Below the pieces are notes generated by a model. The model was not told the origin of the DNA. It did no database searches and saw only the letters and a program-made list of their open reading frames with translations. Positions 43,601 through 52,677 of a stretch of 64,000 nt of DNA are shown here, one piece after another. Source of the DNA: Mesorhizobium sp. B1-1-8 (lineage in GTDB: Bacteria; Pseudomonadota; Alphaproteobacteria; Rhizobiales; Rhizobiaceae); assembly GCF_006442795.2 (NCBI RefSeq), contig NZ_CP083957.1:124001-188000 (forward strand). Reading direction: 5' to 3'. The translations under genes were made by a program, and so were the position numbers. Position 1 is the first letter of the stretch. Each line of letters starts with the position of its first letter.

Positions 43601-46600
43601 ACCTCCCCTTACGCCTATACCGCCGTGGGCACCGTGCTGGGACCATATTTTGGCAAGTATGACGCGGGTTTCCGGTTCGGTCTGCTCGGCCTTGACCTGG
43701 TGGAGCAGCCTGAGATGCACCGCCTTAAGGCACGTGTATACCTTGCCTTTGGCAATCTTGCGAAGTCTTCTCCGAGGCACGTCCGGACCGGCCGTCCACT
43801 GGCGCAGCTCGTTTTTGAAACAGCGCAGCAGGTGGGCGATCTCACCTACGCAGTCTTGAGCCGCAACAATCTCCTGACTTACCTGCTCGCCAGCGGCGAG
43901 CCCCTCCCCCAAGTTGAAGGCGATGCAGAAGCTGGGCTGGACTTCGCGCGACAGGCCGGGTTTGGTGTGGCCGTCGGCTTCATTACCGGGCAGCTTCAGC
44001 TCATTCGGTCGCTACGCGGGCTGACGCCGAAGTTCGGCTGTTTCAATGAAGCAGAATTTGACGAATTGGAGTTCGAGCGGCGAACCGACGGCAAGCCGGG
44101 CAGTTGCTTGTACTGGATCCGCAAGCTACAGGCGTGTGCTCTCGCCGGAGACCACCTCGCAGCGCTTGCGGCGGCGGCAAAAGCAGAAGGTCTCTTGTGG
44201 ATGACCCCCGCTATCTTTGAGCGGGCAGACTATCATTTTTTTGCAGGCGTCTCGCTGGCTGCGCTTTCCCACGAAGCCTCGCCCACCGAGAGCTCCCGGC
44301 TTCGAAGGGCGATGGCCGTTCATCGCCGTCAACTCGACCAATGGGCCGAACACTGCCCGGAGAATTTTGGCAGCCGCGCCGCGCTGATCAATGCGGAGAC
44401 CGCGCGCTTGAGCAACCGCCTGCCGGATGCCGAGCGCTTATACGAGAAAGCCATCCGACTGGCTCACGTGAGTGCGCTACCTCATGACGAGGCGATCGCC
44501 TATGAGCGTGCATCGGCCTTCTACCGTCAGCGGGGATTCGACCAGATTGCTCACCTCTACCTGCAAAACGCCCGCCGCTGCTATGCGCGTTGGGGCGCCG
44601 ATGGCAAGGTGCATCAACTGAATGAGCTCTTTCCTCAACTAAGGGACGACCAACCAGCATCGGTTGGAACAACCACGATTGAAACGCCGGTCGAAAGACT
44701 CGACCTCGCCACTGTCATCAAAGTTTCGCAAGCGGTATCCGGTGAAATAATGCTTGAGAAGCTGATCGACACGGTCATGCGAATGGCCCTCGAGCAGGCG
44801 GGCGCCGGGCGTGGACTACTCATCCTGTCGCATGGCAGCGGGCCGCGGATTGCTGCGGAAGCGACGACACGCGGGGAAGCGGTCCTCGTGGAATTGCGCG
44901 ATGTGCCCACTGTCGGAACGATGCCAGAGTCGGTTCTCCACTACGTGCTGCGCACGCGCGAAGCCGTAAGCCTGGATGATGCCTCTGCCGAAAGCTCTTT
45001 TGCGGCCGATCCCTACATCCGAAACCACGCGGCCCAATCCATCCTATGCTTGCCGCTGATCAATCACGCAAAGCTTATCGGTGCTCTTTATCTTGAAAAC
45101 AACCTGGCTGGCCACGTCTTCGCGCAGGCAGGTAGCACGGTGTTGAAGCTGCTCGCTTCGCAGGCCGCCACGGCGCTTGAGATTACTGGTCTTTATCGCG
45201 ACCTCGCAGAACGCGAGGGCCGGATCGGCCGGCTCGTGGGCGCCAACATCATCGGCATTTTCATCCGGGATTTGGACGGTGGGATTGTCGAGGCAAATGA
45301 GGCGTTCCTCACCATGGTGGGCTACGGTCGCGACGAACTCATCGGAGGCCGGCTCAACGAAGCATATCTGACGCCGCCGGAATGGCGCGAGCGTGACGTC
45401 GAGGCTAAGGCCGAGTTGCAGATTAGTGGCAGTGTCCAGCCGTTCGAGAAGGAATACCAGCGAAGGGACGGCGGCCGCATACCTGTGCTCATCGGGGAGG
45501 CGAGCTTCGAAGGCACGGGTAACCAAGCGGTCGCCTTCGTGGTCGATCTGTCCGAGCGCAAGGCCGCGGAAGAGAAGGTTCGGGCAAGCGAGGCTCGTTT
45601 CCGAACCTTCGTTGACCACGCGACCGACGCGTTTTTCCTGCACGCCGACAACCTGACGGTAATCGACGTCAACCGCCAGGCCTGCGAGAGCCTCGGCTAC
45701 GAGCGCGAGGAGTTGATCGGAATGCACCCGCGCGACTTTGACGGAGGTCTCGACCAGCAGGCGCTCGCGACGATAGTCAATCGAGTGGACGCCGGACAGA
45801 CGCCGACTTTCGAGACGCTGCACCGGCGCAAGGACGGAACGGCATTTCCGGTCGAGGTTCGCGTCGGCAAATTCCAGCAGGCAGGGCAATGGTTTCGCCT
45901 TTCTCTGGCACGTGACATCACCAGCCGCAAGCAAGCTGAGAATGCCCTCCAACTGGCGCAGGCAGAGCTTGCCCATATGAGCAGGCTGACCACCATGGGG
46001 GAACTCGCGGCTTCGATAGCCCATGAAGTCAGACAGCCCCTTACTGGACTGGTTGGCAGCGGCAATGCATGTCTTCGTTATCTCGACGCGGATCCACGCG
46101 ACATCGTTTCCGCTCGTCGCGCCGTCGAGCGCATGATCGGCGATGCCTTTCGGGCCTCCGAAGTCATCGACCGAATCCGGGCCATGGCAAAGAAATCCCC
46201 CGAACGTCGGGATCGGCTGAGCATCAACGACATCGTTTCGGAGACGATAGCGTTGGTCTCCACCGACCTGCAGCGTGGTGTTGTCTCATTGAGCACCGCG
46301 CTATCGGACGACCTGCCTCAAATTATGGGCGACCAGGTCCAAATACAGCAGGTGATCCTCAACCTGATCATGAACGCCAAAGACGCGATGACGGCGGTCC
46401 CAAAGGGGTCACGAAAACTGCTCATAAGCACCAAACGCATTGCACCGGAGACAGTATTGGTGGCGGTCCGCGACAGCGGGCCGCCGATCGACTCCGCCAA
46501 GATCGACGAAATGTTCGAGGCGTTCTACAGCACCAAACCCAACGGGATGGGCCTGGGCCTCACGATAAGCCGCTCGATCATCGAGGCGCACAACGGCAGG

Positions 46601-46675
46601 CTCTGGGCCGTCCCGAGCCAGCCTCGCGGCGCAATTTTTCAGTTTACATTGCCAGGTGAGGAGAAAGCAGATTAA
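40697..46675 (+). CDS. Giant Ser/Thr kinase - AAA ATPase - GAF/PAS sensor histidine kinase
   Basis: About 1992 residues from ATG 40697 (40718 and 40559 are other starts). Domains in order: Ser/Thr kinase, about 40-320, with HRDIKPANILVN and YMAPEQTGRM (the DFG motif is TGFG, as in this family); AAA ATPase with Walker A SGPAGTGKS (about 375) and Walker B LVLFFDDLQWLD; a TPR-like helical array to about 1330; GAF (about 1355-1495); two PAS domains (about 1508-1745); HisKA with SIAHEVRQPLTGLV (His about 1777); HATPase with NLIMNAKDAM and GMGLGLTISRSIIEAHNG. Cytoplasmic, no membrane segment. A FixJ-like regulator follows 51 bases later. The signal is unknown. Confidence 0.92.
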   Translation: MESSGVKMGGTVQGGLKRTARKVKGKQERSDSPGRRTISTLVGENASHAAWNDGDRILTPQIRQNEKGGPQLVLIVRLASAHPSRASIDRLTHEYGLKDELDSAWAAKPLELINDNGRSALILENFGGVPLHQIIGDRTDLRTRDLPNFLRVAISIAVTVGKLHERGLIHRDIKPANILVNEVEGQVRLTGFGVASCLLRERQVPEAPEIIAGTLAYMAPEQTGRMNRSVDSRCDLYAVGVTYYEMLTGRLPFTASEPMEWVHCHIARRPVPPSERVMEVPPTMSAIVMRLLAKNAEERYQTAAGLEADLRRALLDMESYGRIGEFALGAHDVSDRLLISERPYGREPEITALRAAFDRVVCLGRTELVLISGPAGTGKSMAANELHRALVPQGLFASGKFDQDQRDVPYASLAQALQGLVKTLLGKSEAELEPWRAWLAEALGASGQLMTTLVPELETLTGPQPPATELSPQDAKRRFHLIVRRLLAVFARAEHPLVLFFDDLQWLDAATLDLLEDLCTHRDLSYLLLIGAYRDNEVTASHPLIRRLAAIREAGELVREIRLMPLKLEDVGEMLADALHCGSKRVQPLARLVHQKSAGNPFFALQFLSTLPDEGLLEFDRAEARWKWNLERIRAKGYTDNVADLMLAKLRRLPAATQAALSMLACIGNRATVGTLTLIRDESEEAVHAVFWAAARAGLVLRQQKTYRFLHDRVQEAAYGLMPQSEQSAAHLAIGRLLLTHTPSNALEENIFEIVGQLNRGRTLIAGAKERERLADLNLVAARRAKAAAAYDSALAYACAGAALLPGDAWERRYELTFALELHRAESEFLTGASEEAEARLANLARRATSLTELARVTRLRVDLFMSLGRSDQAIVVGLDCLRRMGITWPAHPSKNRVRREYVQLWRQLGQRPIEALLDLPPMADPIALATMDVLTSLVTPALFTDENLRCLVIGRLGNVSLKYGNSDTSPYAYTAVGTVLGPYFGKYDAGFRFGLLGLDLVEQPEMHRLKARVYLAFGNLAKSSPRHVRTGRPLAQLVFETAQQVGDLTYAVLSRNNLLTYLLASGEPLPQVEGDAEAGLDFARQAGFGVAVGFITGQLQLIRSLRGLTPKFGCFNEAEFDELEFERRTDGKPGSCLYWIRKLQACALAGDHLAALAAAAKAEGLLWMTPAIFERADYHFFAGVSLAALSHEASPTESSRLRRAMAVHRRQLDQWAEHCPENFGSRAALINAETARLSNRLPDAERLYEKAIRLAHVSALPHDEAIAYERASAFYRQRGFDQIAHLYLQNARRCYARWGADGKVHQLNELFPQLRDDQPASVGTTTIETPVERLDLATVIKVSQAVSGEIMLEKLIDTVMRMALEQAGAGRGLLILSHGSGPRIAAEATTRGEAVLVELRDVPTVGTMPESVLHYVLRTREAVSLDDASAESSFAADPYIRNHAAQSILCLPLINHAKLIGALYLENNLAGHVFAQAGSTVLKLLASQAATALEITGLYRDLAEREGRIGRLVGANIIGIFIRDLDGGIVEANEAFLTMVGYGRDELIGGRLNEAYLTPPEWRERDVEAKAELQISGSVQPFEKEYQRRDGGRIPVLIGEASFEGTGNQAVAFVVDLSERKAAEEKVRASEARFRTFVDHATDAFFLHADNLTVIDVNRQACESLGYEREELIGMHPRDFDGGLDQQALATIVNRVDAGQTPTFETLHRRKDGTAFPVEVRVGKFQQAGQWFRLSLARDITSRKQAENALQLAQAELAHMSRLTTMGELAASIAHEVRQPLTGLVGSGNACLRYLDADPRDIVSARRAVERMIGDAFRASEVIDRIRAMAKKSPERRDRLSINDIVSETIALVSTDLQRGVVSLSTALSDDLPQIMGDQVQIQQVILNLIMNAKDAMTAVPKGSRKLLISTKRIAPETVLVAVRDSGPPIDSAKIDEMFEAFYSTKPNGMGLGLTISRSIIEAHNGRLWAVPSQPRGAIFQFTLPGEEKAD

Positions 46676-46726
46676 TGGTTAGCATCCGGACCGCCACCAT
46701 GATCAGCTCGCGTTGGGGGGCATGGG

Positions 46727-47353
46727 ATGAAAGAGGTCGTCTATATCGTCGACGATGACGCATCGGTCCGCGAGGGCCTCGGCGATCTCTTGCGCTCGGT
46801 CGGGCTTGGAGTGCAAACTTTCACATCCAGCCAGGAGTTCTTAGACAGCAAGCGCGCCGATGTTCCAGGCTGCCTTATCCTCGATGTCAGGCTGCCGGGT
46901 CGGAGCGGTCTCGAATTCCAGAGCATGCTGCAGAATTTGTGCATTCAGCTTCCCGTCATATTCATCAGCGCCCATGGCGACGTTCCGATCTCCGTGCGCG
47001 CAATGAAGTCAGGCGCCATCGAATTCCTGACCAAGCCGCTGCGCGAGCAGGAGCTGCTTGACGCGGTTCACGCTGGGATCGACCAGGACCGCGCTCGGCG
47101 GCACGAGGCCGACCTCATCGCCGAGCTTGGGGCGCGCTATGAGTCCTTGACGCCGCGCGAGCGCGAAATCATGAAGCTGGTGATCGCTGGCAGCGTCAAC
47201 AAGCAGATCGCTGCTCAAGCCGGCCTCAGCGAGGTCACAGTCAAGGTCCATCGCGGGCACGTCATGCAGAAGATGCGGGCGAAATCTCTCGTGGATTTGG
47301 TCCGAATGGCGGATAGGCTGGGCGTAACAGTTAAGCCCGCTGGCACGAAGTAA
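46727..47353 (+). CDS. FixJ/NodW-type response regulator
   Basis: 208 residues. Receiver at 1-120: YIVDDDASVREGLGDLLRSV, phospho-acceptor Asp in CLILDVRLPGRSGLEFQ, FISAHGDVPISVRAMKSGAI and FLTKPLREQELLDAV (Lys). LuxR-type HTH at about 140-200: YESLTPREREIMKLVIAGSV, then NKQIAAQAGLSEVTVKVHRG. Such proteins activate transcription when phosphorylated by a cognate PAS-containing kinase. It starts 51 bases after the giant kinase and is almost surely its partner. Target genes are not evident; the RND operon downstream starts at its own promoter. Confidence 0.93.
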   Translation: MKEVVYIVDDDASVREGLGDLLRSVGLGVQTFTSSQEFLDSKRADVPGCLILDVRLPGRSGLEFQSMLQNLCIQLPVIFISAHGDVPISVRAMKSGAIEFLTKPLREQELLDAVHAGIDQDRARRHEADLIAELGARYESLTPREREIMKLVIAGSVNKQIAAQAGLSEVTVKVHRGHVMQKMRAKSLVDLVRMADRLGVTVKPAGTK

Positions 47354-47751
47354 ACGGCAATACGAATATACCAACGTATAGTTGCGCCTGGTCTTTTTGA
47401 AAAGACGGGAGGTGGCTCTTGTGTTTCGATTAGGCCATTTGCCCAACTTGGCAATGGTGCGAAGTAGACGGCCGGCTCTATTGTCCTGCCCGAAGGACGG
47501 AGCTGGATGCATGTCGACAGCGTTGTGTTTCCTTTCCTGCCCGCGGTCGCCGAAGGTCTCAGGACACCGGAGACCACCTTCCGACCACACGTACTTATTG
47601 CAGGCTGGACAGGAGCGCGCATTGTCTTGCGCCGCTGAGCCGATTCTCAAAGGGAAGGCTCCGCATGCTCGGCCGATTTGGCTTCCGCTCTGCCTGCGAA
47701 CTCGTCTTCCACTCACCATGTCTTTTTGCATGGCACGATTGCGTGGAGCTC
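47354..47751. other. Intergenic region between the FixJ-like gene and the RND operon promoter
   Basis: About 400 bases without a supported gene. Minus-strand frames that cover it are shadows with frequent Arg, Ser and Pro. Confidence 0.45.
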
Positions 47752-47783
47752 ATATTGACTATGTAGTCGATTTGACTTATAGG
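47752..47783 (+). promoter_or_regulatory. Promoter and TetR operator of the RND efflux operon
   Basis: -35 TTGACT (47755-47760), 17-base spacer, -10 TATAGG (47778-47783). TTGACTA-TG-TAGTCGA over the -35 box is a near-perfect palindrome. The 28-base block matches the one before the patatin operon (35591) in 24 positions. Confidence 0.72.
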
Positions 47784-47869
47784 TCTAAATCGAAAGCGAG
47801 CCACTAGCTCAGCCGGTGGCTCGGCTTTTCAGTTCCCTGCAACCTCGATCTTCTCGAGCGGAGACTTTC

Positions 47870-48952
47870 ATGCGCCTGTCGTCGCGTCATTTCCTTTTGG
47901 CTGGTATCGCCGGCCTTTGTCTTGCTGGTTGTTCACAAAAGGACGCCGAGGCGCCGGCAGCGCCACGAACGGCACGCGTGGTGGTGGTAACGCCCCACAA
48001 GTTCATGCTGGTAGCGCAAGGCGCCGGCCGTATCCAATCACGCTATGTCAGCCAGGTTGGCTTCGAGGTCGGCGGCCGGCTCGTCTCACGCGACGTCGAC
48101 ACCGGCGCAACAGTCAAAAAAGGCCAGAAGCTCGCCGAACTCAGCGCGGTAGACTACCAGAACAAGGTGACCGCCACCGCCGCGGACCTCGATGCAGCCA
48201 AGGCCGCACTTGCCCAGGCCGCTGCCCAGGAAGACAGATTTCGGGTTCTCCTCGGCAAAGGCTTCGCCACACATTCGCAATACGACGACGCGCTGAAGTC
48301 ACTGCTGAGCGCACAAGCGCAGGTCCAGGCAACTGAGGCCAATCTGCGGATCGCACGGAACCAGCTTGCCTATACGGAGCTCAATGCGCCCGACGATGGC
48401 ATCGTGACGGCGACCGGCGCGGATCCCGGTCAGGTGGTAGCCGCGGGCCAGGTGGTGGTGGAGATTTCGCGCAATGACGAGCGCGAGGCCGTCTTCGCCG
48501 TGGCCAGCGAGGACATTATCAAGGCAAAGCTCGGCATGTCAGTGAGCGTTGCGCTCCAGGCCAGCCCGGAAATCGCGGTAACCGGCACGATCCGCGAGAT
48601 TTCTCCCGAAGCCGACACTACCACCGGGACCTATAAGGTGAAGGTTGCGCTACCTGCCCCGCCACCGCAAATGCGGCTGGGAGCAATCGTCGTTGGTCGC
48701 GTCGAAAGTGACGGGGGGCAGATGGTCGCGACACTTCCGCCGAGCGCCCTGCTGCAGTCCGGAGACCAGCCCCAGGTTTGGGTGGTTGGCAACGATGACA
48801 AGGTAGAACGGCGCAGGGTGCAACTGCTCGAGTTCGATGCAAATTCGGTCACCGTGAGCCACGGGCTGGCTGCAGGCGATAAAGTGGTGGTTGCCGGCGT
48901 CAACTCGCTTGCTGACGGCGAAGTGGTCAAGCCCGCTACGGAGGTCGAGTGA
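47870..48952 (+). CDS. RND efflux periplasmic adaptor (membrane fusion) lipoprotein
   Basis: 360 residues from ATG 47870, with a cggag box upstream; the earlier ATG at 47816 is rejected. A lipoprotein signal, MRLSSRHFLLAGIAGLCLAG plus Cys (lipobox LAGC), is followed by the adaptor fold: barrel/lipoyl parts (GFEVGGRLVSRDVDTGATVK; TELNAPDDGIVTATGADPGQ), a coiled-coil hairpin (AAAQEDRFRVLLGKGFATHS) and the membrane-proximal domain (VAGVNSLADGEVVKP). It links the inner-membrane pump to an outer-membrane channel; no channel gene is in the window. Its stop overlaps the pump start (TGATG). Confidence 0.93.
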   Translation: MRLSSRHFLLAGIAGLCLAGCSQKDAEAPAAPRTARVVVVTPHKFMLVAQGAGRIQSRYVSQVGFEVGGRLVSRDVDTGATVKKGQKLAELSAVDYQNKVTATAADLDAAKAALAQAAAQEDRFRVLLGKGFATHSQYDDALKSLLSAQAQVQATEANLRIARNQLAYTELNAPDDGIVTATGADPGQVVAAGQVVVEISRNDEREAVFAVASEDIIKAKLGMSVSVALQASPEIAVTGTIREISPEADTTTGTYKVKVALPAPPPQMRLGAIVVGRVESDGGQMVATLPPSALLQSGDQPQVWVVGNDDKVERRRVQLLEFDANSVTVSHGLAAGDKVVVAGVNSLADGEVVKPATEVE

Positions 48953-51900
48953 TGGCAAGCTTCAACCTTTCCGAATGGGCCGTTCACAACCGGTCGATCG
49001 TCGTCTTTCTCATGCTCGTCTGCGTCGTCGCCGGGATCACCTCTTACGAGCGGCTCGGCCGCCAAGAAGACCCGGATTTCACGGTTCAGACCATGGTCGT
49101 CCAGGCAAACTGGCCGGGGGCAACCGCCGCAGATACGCTGCAGCAGGTTACGGACCGGATCGAGAAGAAGCTCGAGGAAACCCCGAACCTCGACTACCTC
49201 AAGAGCTACACCAAGCCAGGCCAGGCGACGATTTTCGTCAACCTGAAGGAATCCACTCAGAAGCGCGACCTGGCCGGCATCTGGTACCAGGTCCGCAAGA
49301 AGGTTGACGATATAAGGCAGACCCTGCCGCAAGGCGTGGTCGGGCCGTTCTTCAACGACGAGTTTGGCGACGTCTTCGGCACCATCTACGGCATAACCTA
49401 TGACGGTTTCAGCCCGCGTCAGGCGCGCGACTTCGCCGAGACCGCGCGGGCCGCATTCCTGCGTGTTCCCGATGTAGGCAAGGTCGACATTTACGGCGAC
49501 CGGGACGAGAAGGTCTATCTGAATTTCTCACCGCAGAAGCTCGCCAATCTGAAGCTCAACCTCGATGACGTGCTGACGGCGATCGCCCGCCAGAATGCCG
49601 TTGTGCCTTCCGGCATCATCAACACGTCCAGCGAAAACATGCTGGTCGACATGACTGGCTCGCTGTTGGCACCTGATGACATAGCCAAGCTCAATTTGTC
49701 CGTGGACGGGCGTTTCTACAAGCTCTCGGACATCGCCGAGGTGCAGCGCGGTTATAGCGATCCGCCGAGCAAGATGTTTCGCGTCAACGGCAAGCCGGCC
49801 ATTGGCATCGGCATCAACATGCGCGATGGCGGCAACAACCTCGAGTTCGGCAAGGGATTGCACGCAGCGGCGGAGCGACTGAAGCAGCGTTTCCCGGTCG
49901 GCATCGAGCTCAATCTGGTATCGGACCAGCCCGAGGTCGTGCGCGAGGCAATCGGCGAATTCACCAAGGCTCTCCTCGAAGCGGTTGCAATTGTGCTTGT
50001 CGTGAGCTTCCTCAGCCTCGGGCTGCGCGCCGGCCTGGTGGTCGCGCTGTCCATCCCGCTTGTCCTCGCTATCGTCTTCGCATTCATGGAGTTCGCGGGA
50101 ATCAGCCTGCAGCGCATTTCGCTTGGTGCGCTGATCATCGCGCTCGGCCTTCTGGTCGATGACGCTATGATCACGATCGAGATGATGATCTCCAAGATCG
50201 AAGAAGGCATGCCGAAGATCAAGGCAGCAACCTTTGCCTACACGTCCACCGCCTTTCCAATGCTGACGGGAACTTTGATCACGCTACTCGGCTTCCTGCC
50301 GATCGGGTTTGCGGACAACAATACCGGGCAATACTGCTTCTCGCTGTTTGCCGTCATAGGCGTCGCGCTCATCGCCTCATGGTTTGTGGCCGTCATCTTC
50401 GCTCCGGTGCTCGGGCTGACCCTCTTGCCTGCACACATGAAAGCGCATGGCGTGGCCGAGCCCGGACGATTCATGCGACTGTTCGGGCGCCTCCTGGCTT
50501 CCACCGTGCGGCACCGCTTTCTCACCATCGCCGCATCCCTCATCGCGTTTGGCGCCTCGCTTTACGGCATGGGCTTCGTCCAGCAGCAGTTCTTCCCGTC
50601 TTCCAACCGGCCTGAGCTGCTGGTGACGATGATGCTGCCCAAGAATGCCTCGATCGCCGCTACTGAAGCGCAGACGGAACGACTGGAGAAGGCGCTTGCT
50701 GGCGACGCCGATATCGAACACTTCTCATCCTATGTCGGCGGCGGTGCCATCCGATTCTACCTGCCTCTGGATGTGCAGCTCGACAACGACTTCATGGCCG
50801 AGACAGTGGTCGTCGCCAAGGACCTTCAGGCGCGCGATCGCGTGCAGACCAAACTGCAGACGTTGTTCGCCGACAATTTTCCGGACGTGACAGTACGCAT
50901 TTCGCGCTTGGAACTGGGGCCGCCGGTCGGCTGGCCCGTGCAGTACCGGGTGAGCGCGCCTACTCCTGACGATTCCAGGAAATATGGCGAGCAGGTTGCC
51001 GAGATCCTGCGGGCTTCCGGGCTTGTGCAGACCGTCAATTTCGACTGGGGCGAGAAGAACAAGGCGCTGCGCATCGTCGTGAACCAGGATCGCGTCCGGC
51101 AGGCGGGACTAAGTTCCGAACAGCTTTCCCAGGCGCTCAACCGGGTGCTCAACGGTTCGACGGTCACCCAACTGCGCGATTCCATCTATCTGGTCGACGT
51201 CGTGGCTCGCGCCCAGAACGACGAGCGCTCCAGCATCGAAGCGTTGCGCCACCTGCAGATTACCACGCCTACCGGTGCATCCGTGCCGTTGCGCGAGCTC
51301 GCCGATTTCAAATACGAGCTCGACGAAGGGTATGTCTGGAGGCGCGGGCGCCTGCCCACCATCACAGTGCAGGCCCAGCCGCTGCCGGGACTGCAGCCCG
51401 CCTTCGTTCACCAGCGCATCGCTGGCGCGCTGGAGGCGCTTTCCAAGTCGATGCCGGCGGAAACATCGCTCGAGATCGGCGGCACGGTGGAAAAAAGCGC
51501 GCTTAGCAACGCCGCCCTGCTGGCCCAGTTCCCGCTGATGGTCACGTTGATGCTTACCGTGTTGATGGTCCAGCTCGGCAGCTTCCGCCAATTGGCGATG
51601 GTAATCAGCGTGGCGCCCCTCGGCCTGATTGGAGTTGCCATCGCGCTGCTCACCACCAGTACGCCAATGGGCTTCATCGCGACGCTCGGCATCATTGCGC
51701 TCGCCGGCATGATCATCCGTAACTCGGTGATCCTGGTGCACCAGATCGAGCATGAGCGGGCTCAGGGGGTCGAGCCCTGGAACGCGGTGATCGACGCGAC
51801 CGTCCATAGGTTCCGGCCGATAATGCTGACTGCGGCCGCGGCGATCCTCGGCATGATTCCGATCATGCACGACGTTTTCTGGGGGCCCATGGCTTATGCC

Positions 51901-52053
51901 GTCGTCGGCGGACTTGCCGTCGCCACCATGCTGACGCTGGTCTTCCTGCCGGCGCTTTATGTGGCAGTGAACGGCATTCAGGAAAAGGACGAGCCGTCGA
52001 CTATAGTCGAGCCACACGCCAGTTCAATTCCGGTCCTGGCGTTGGTGGATTAG
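48952..52053 (+). CDS. RND family multidrug/solvent efflux permease
   Basis: 1033 residues, twelve transmembrane segments in the two-halves RND plan. Start ATG 48952 overlaps the adaptor stop. Landmarks: SEWAVHNRSIVVFLMLVCVV (TM1), FSLGALIIALGLLVDDAMIT-type TM4 segment (RISLGALIIALGLLVDDAMI, with the DD pair for proton relay), GTLITLLGFLPIGFADNNTG, and IALAGMIIRNSVILVHQIEH in the second half. The large periplasmic loops (residues about 40-330 and 560-850) bind substrates. It is closest to the AcrB/MexF-like HAE family of about 1030 residues. Substrate unknown. Confidence 0.95.
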   Translation: MASFNLSEWAVHNRSIVVFLMLVCVVAGITSYERLGRQEDPDFTVQTMVVQANWPGATAADTLQQVTDRIEKKLEETPNLDYLKSYTKPGQATIFVNLKESTQKRDLAGIWYQVRKKVDDIRQTLPQGVVGPFFNDEFGDVFGTIYGITYDGFSPRQARDFAETARAAFLRVPDVGKVDIYGDRDEKVYLNFSPQKLANLKLNLDDVLTAIARQNAVVPSGIINTSSENMLVDMTGSLLAPDDIAKLNLSVDGRFYKLSDIAEVQRGYSDPPSKMFRVNGKPAIGIGINMRDGGNNLEFGKGLHAAAERLKQRFPVGIELNLVSDQPEVVREAIGEFTKALLEAVAIVLVVSFLSLGLRAGLVVALSIPLVLAIVFAFMEFAGISLQRISLGALIIALGLLVDDAMITIEMMISKIEEGMPKIKAATFAYTSTAFPMLTGTLITLLGFLPIGFADNNTGQYCFSLFAVIGVALIASWFVAVIFAPVLGLTLLPAHMKAHGVAEPGRFMRLFGRLLASTVRHRFLTIAASLIAFGASLYGMGFVQQQFFPSSNRPELLVTMMLPKNASIAATEAQTERLEKALAGDADIEHFSSYVGGGAIRFYLPLDVQLDNDFMAETVVVAKDLQARDRVQTKLQTLFADNFPDVTVRISRLELGPPVGWPVQYRVSAPTPDDSRKYGEQVAEILRASGLVQTVNFDWGEKNKALRIVVNQDRVRQAGLSSEQLSQALNRVLNGSTVTQLRDSIYLVDVVARAQNDERSSIEALRHLQITTPTGASVPLRELADFKYELDEGYVWRRGRLPTITVQAQPLPGLQPAFVHQRIAGALEALSKSMPAETSLEIGGTVEKSALSNAALLAQFPLMVTLMLTVLMVQLGSFRQLAMVISVAPLGLIGVAIALLTTSTPMGFIATLGIIALAGMIIRNSVILVHQIEHERAQGVEPWNAVIDATVHRFRPIMLTAAAAILGMIPIMHDVFWGPMAYAVVGGLAVATMLTLVFLPALYVAVNGIQEKDEPSTIVEPHASSIPVLALVD

Positions 52054-52066
52054 CAAGGGCACAGCC

Positions 52067-52672
52067 ATGCCGGAATCACAGCCTACTCTCCTTGACCGCT
52101 TTCTTGGAACTGATGCCATGGTGTGTGCTGGACCCGGCGATAGCTCGCGCGAATATGTCGACAAGATGCTGGCCGCAGCGCTCCAGGAGGCGCAGTCGGT
52201 GGCGCGCTCCTACGACACCAAGGCTCAGATCGTGGGCGTGGGCTACATCCTTGCCCTCAATTTGATCCTGCGCTTCGGTGATCTGTTACCAACGCATGCC
52301 CCACTCGGACCGCTCTTTTACGTGGTGGTCTGGGGAATCGTCATCATGCCCATCATGCAGTTCGGGCAAGTGCTCTATCCGAGCCGCAAGCGAGCGGACA
52401 AGGACCTCAATCGCAAAATGGCCGGCGCTTGCGCTACCCCGCCGATCTACTATGTGGATCCTGGGTTTTTCGCCGATGTGCGCGACCTGGTCCATCTGGC
52501 CTTGCAGTCCGATTGGACCTCGGTGCTGGCCGCCGAATTGCTGAAGACCTCGCGCGTTAGAACGATCAAACAGGCGCGTTTCCATCGCGCTCTGCTGATG
52601 ACCGTCGTCTCCTTCGCCGTACTCGGAGGAGAGCAGCTTTTCCGCAGCTTCGCCATAGCGTCGGGGGCCTGA
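52067..52672 (+). CDS. Small membrane protein, resembling the PycTM/DUF5706 type
   Basis: 201 residues, third gene of the RND operon (13 bases after the permease). Segments at about 62-80 (QIVGVGYILALNLILRF), 89-110 (FYVVVWGIVIMPIMQFG) and 175-195 (LLMTVVSFAVLGGEQLF) look membrane-embedded. The plan, DTKA before the first segment, a middle stretch ending YPSRK, then FFADVRDLVHLAL and LLKTSRVRTIKQARFHRALL before the last segment, resembles the PycTM/DUF5706 effector family of Pycsar antiphage systems. No cyclase gene is present, so the role may be unrelated. This likeness is by eye only. Confidence 0.5.
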   Translation: MPESQPTLLDRFLGTDAMVCAGPGDSSREYVDKMLAAALQEAQSVARSYDTKAQIVGVGYILALNLILRFGDLLPTHAPLGPLFYVVVWGIVIMPIMQFGQVLYPSRKRADKDLNRKMAGACATPPIYYVDPGFFADVRDLVHLALQSDWTSVLAAELLKTSRVRTIKQARFHRALLMTVVSFAVLGGEQLFRSFAIASGA

Positions 52673-52677
52673 ATGCT

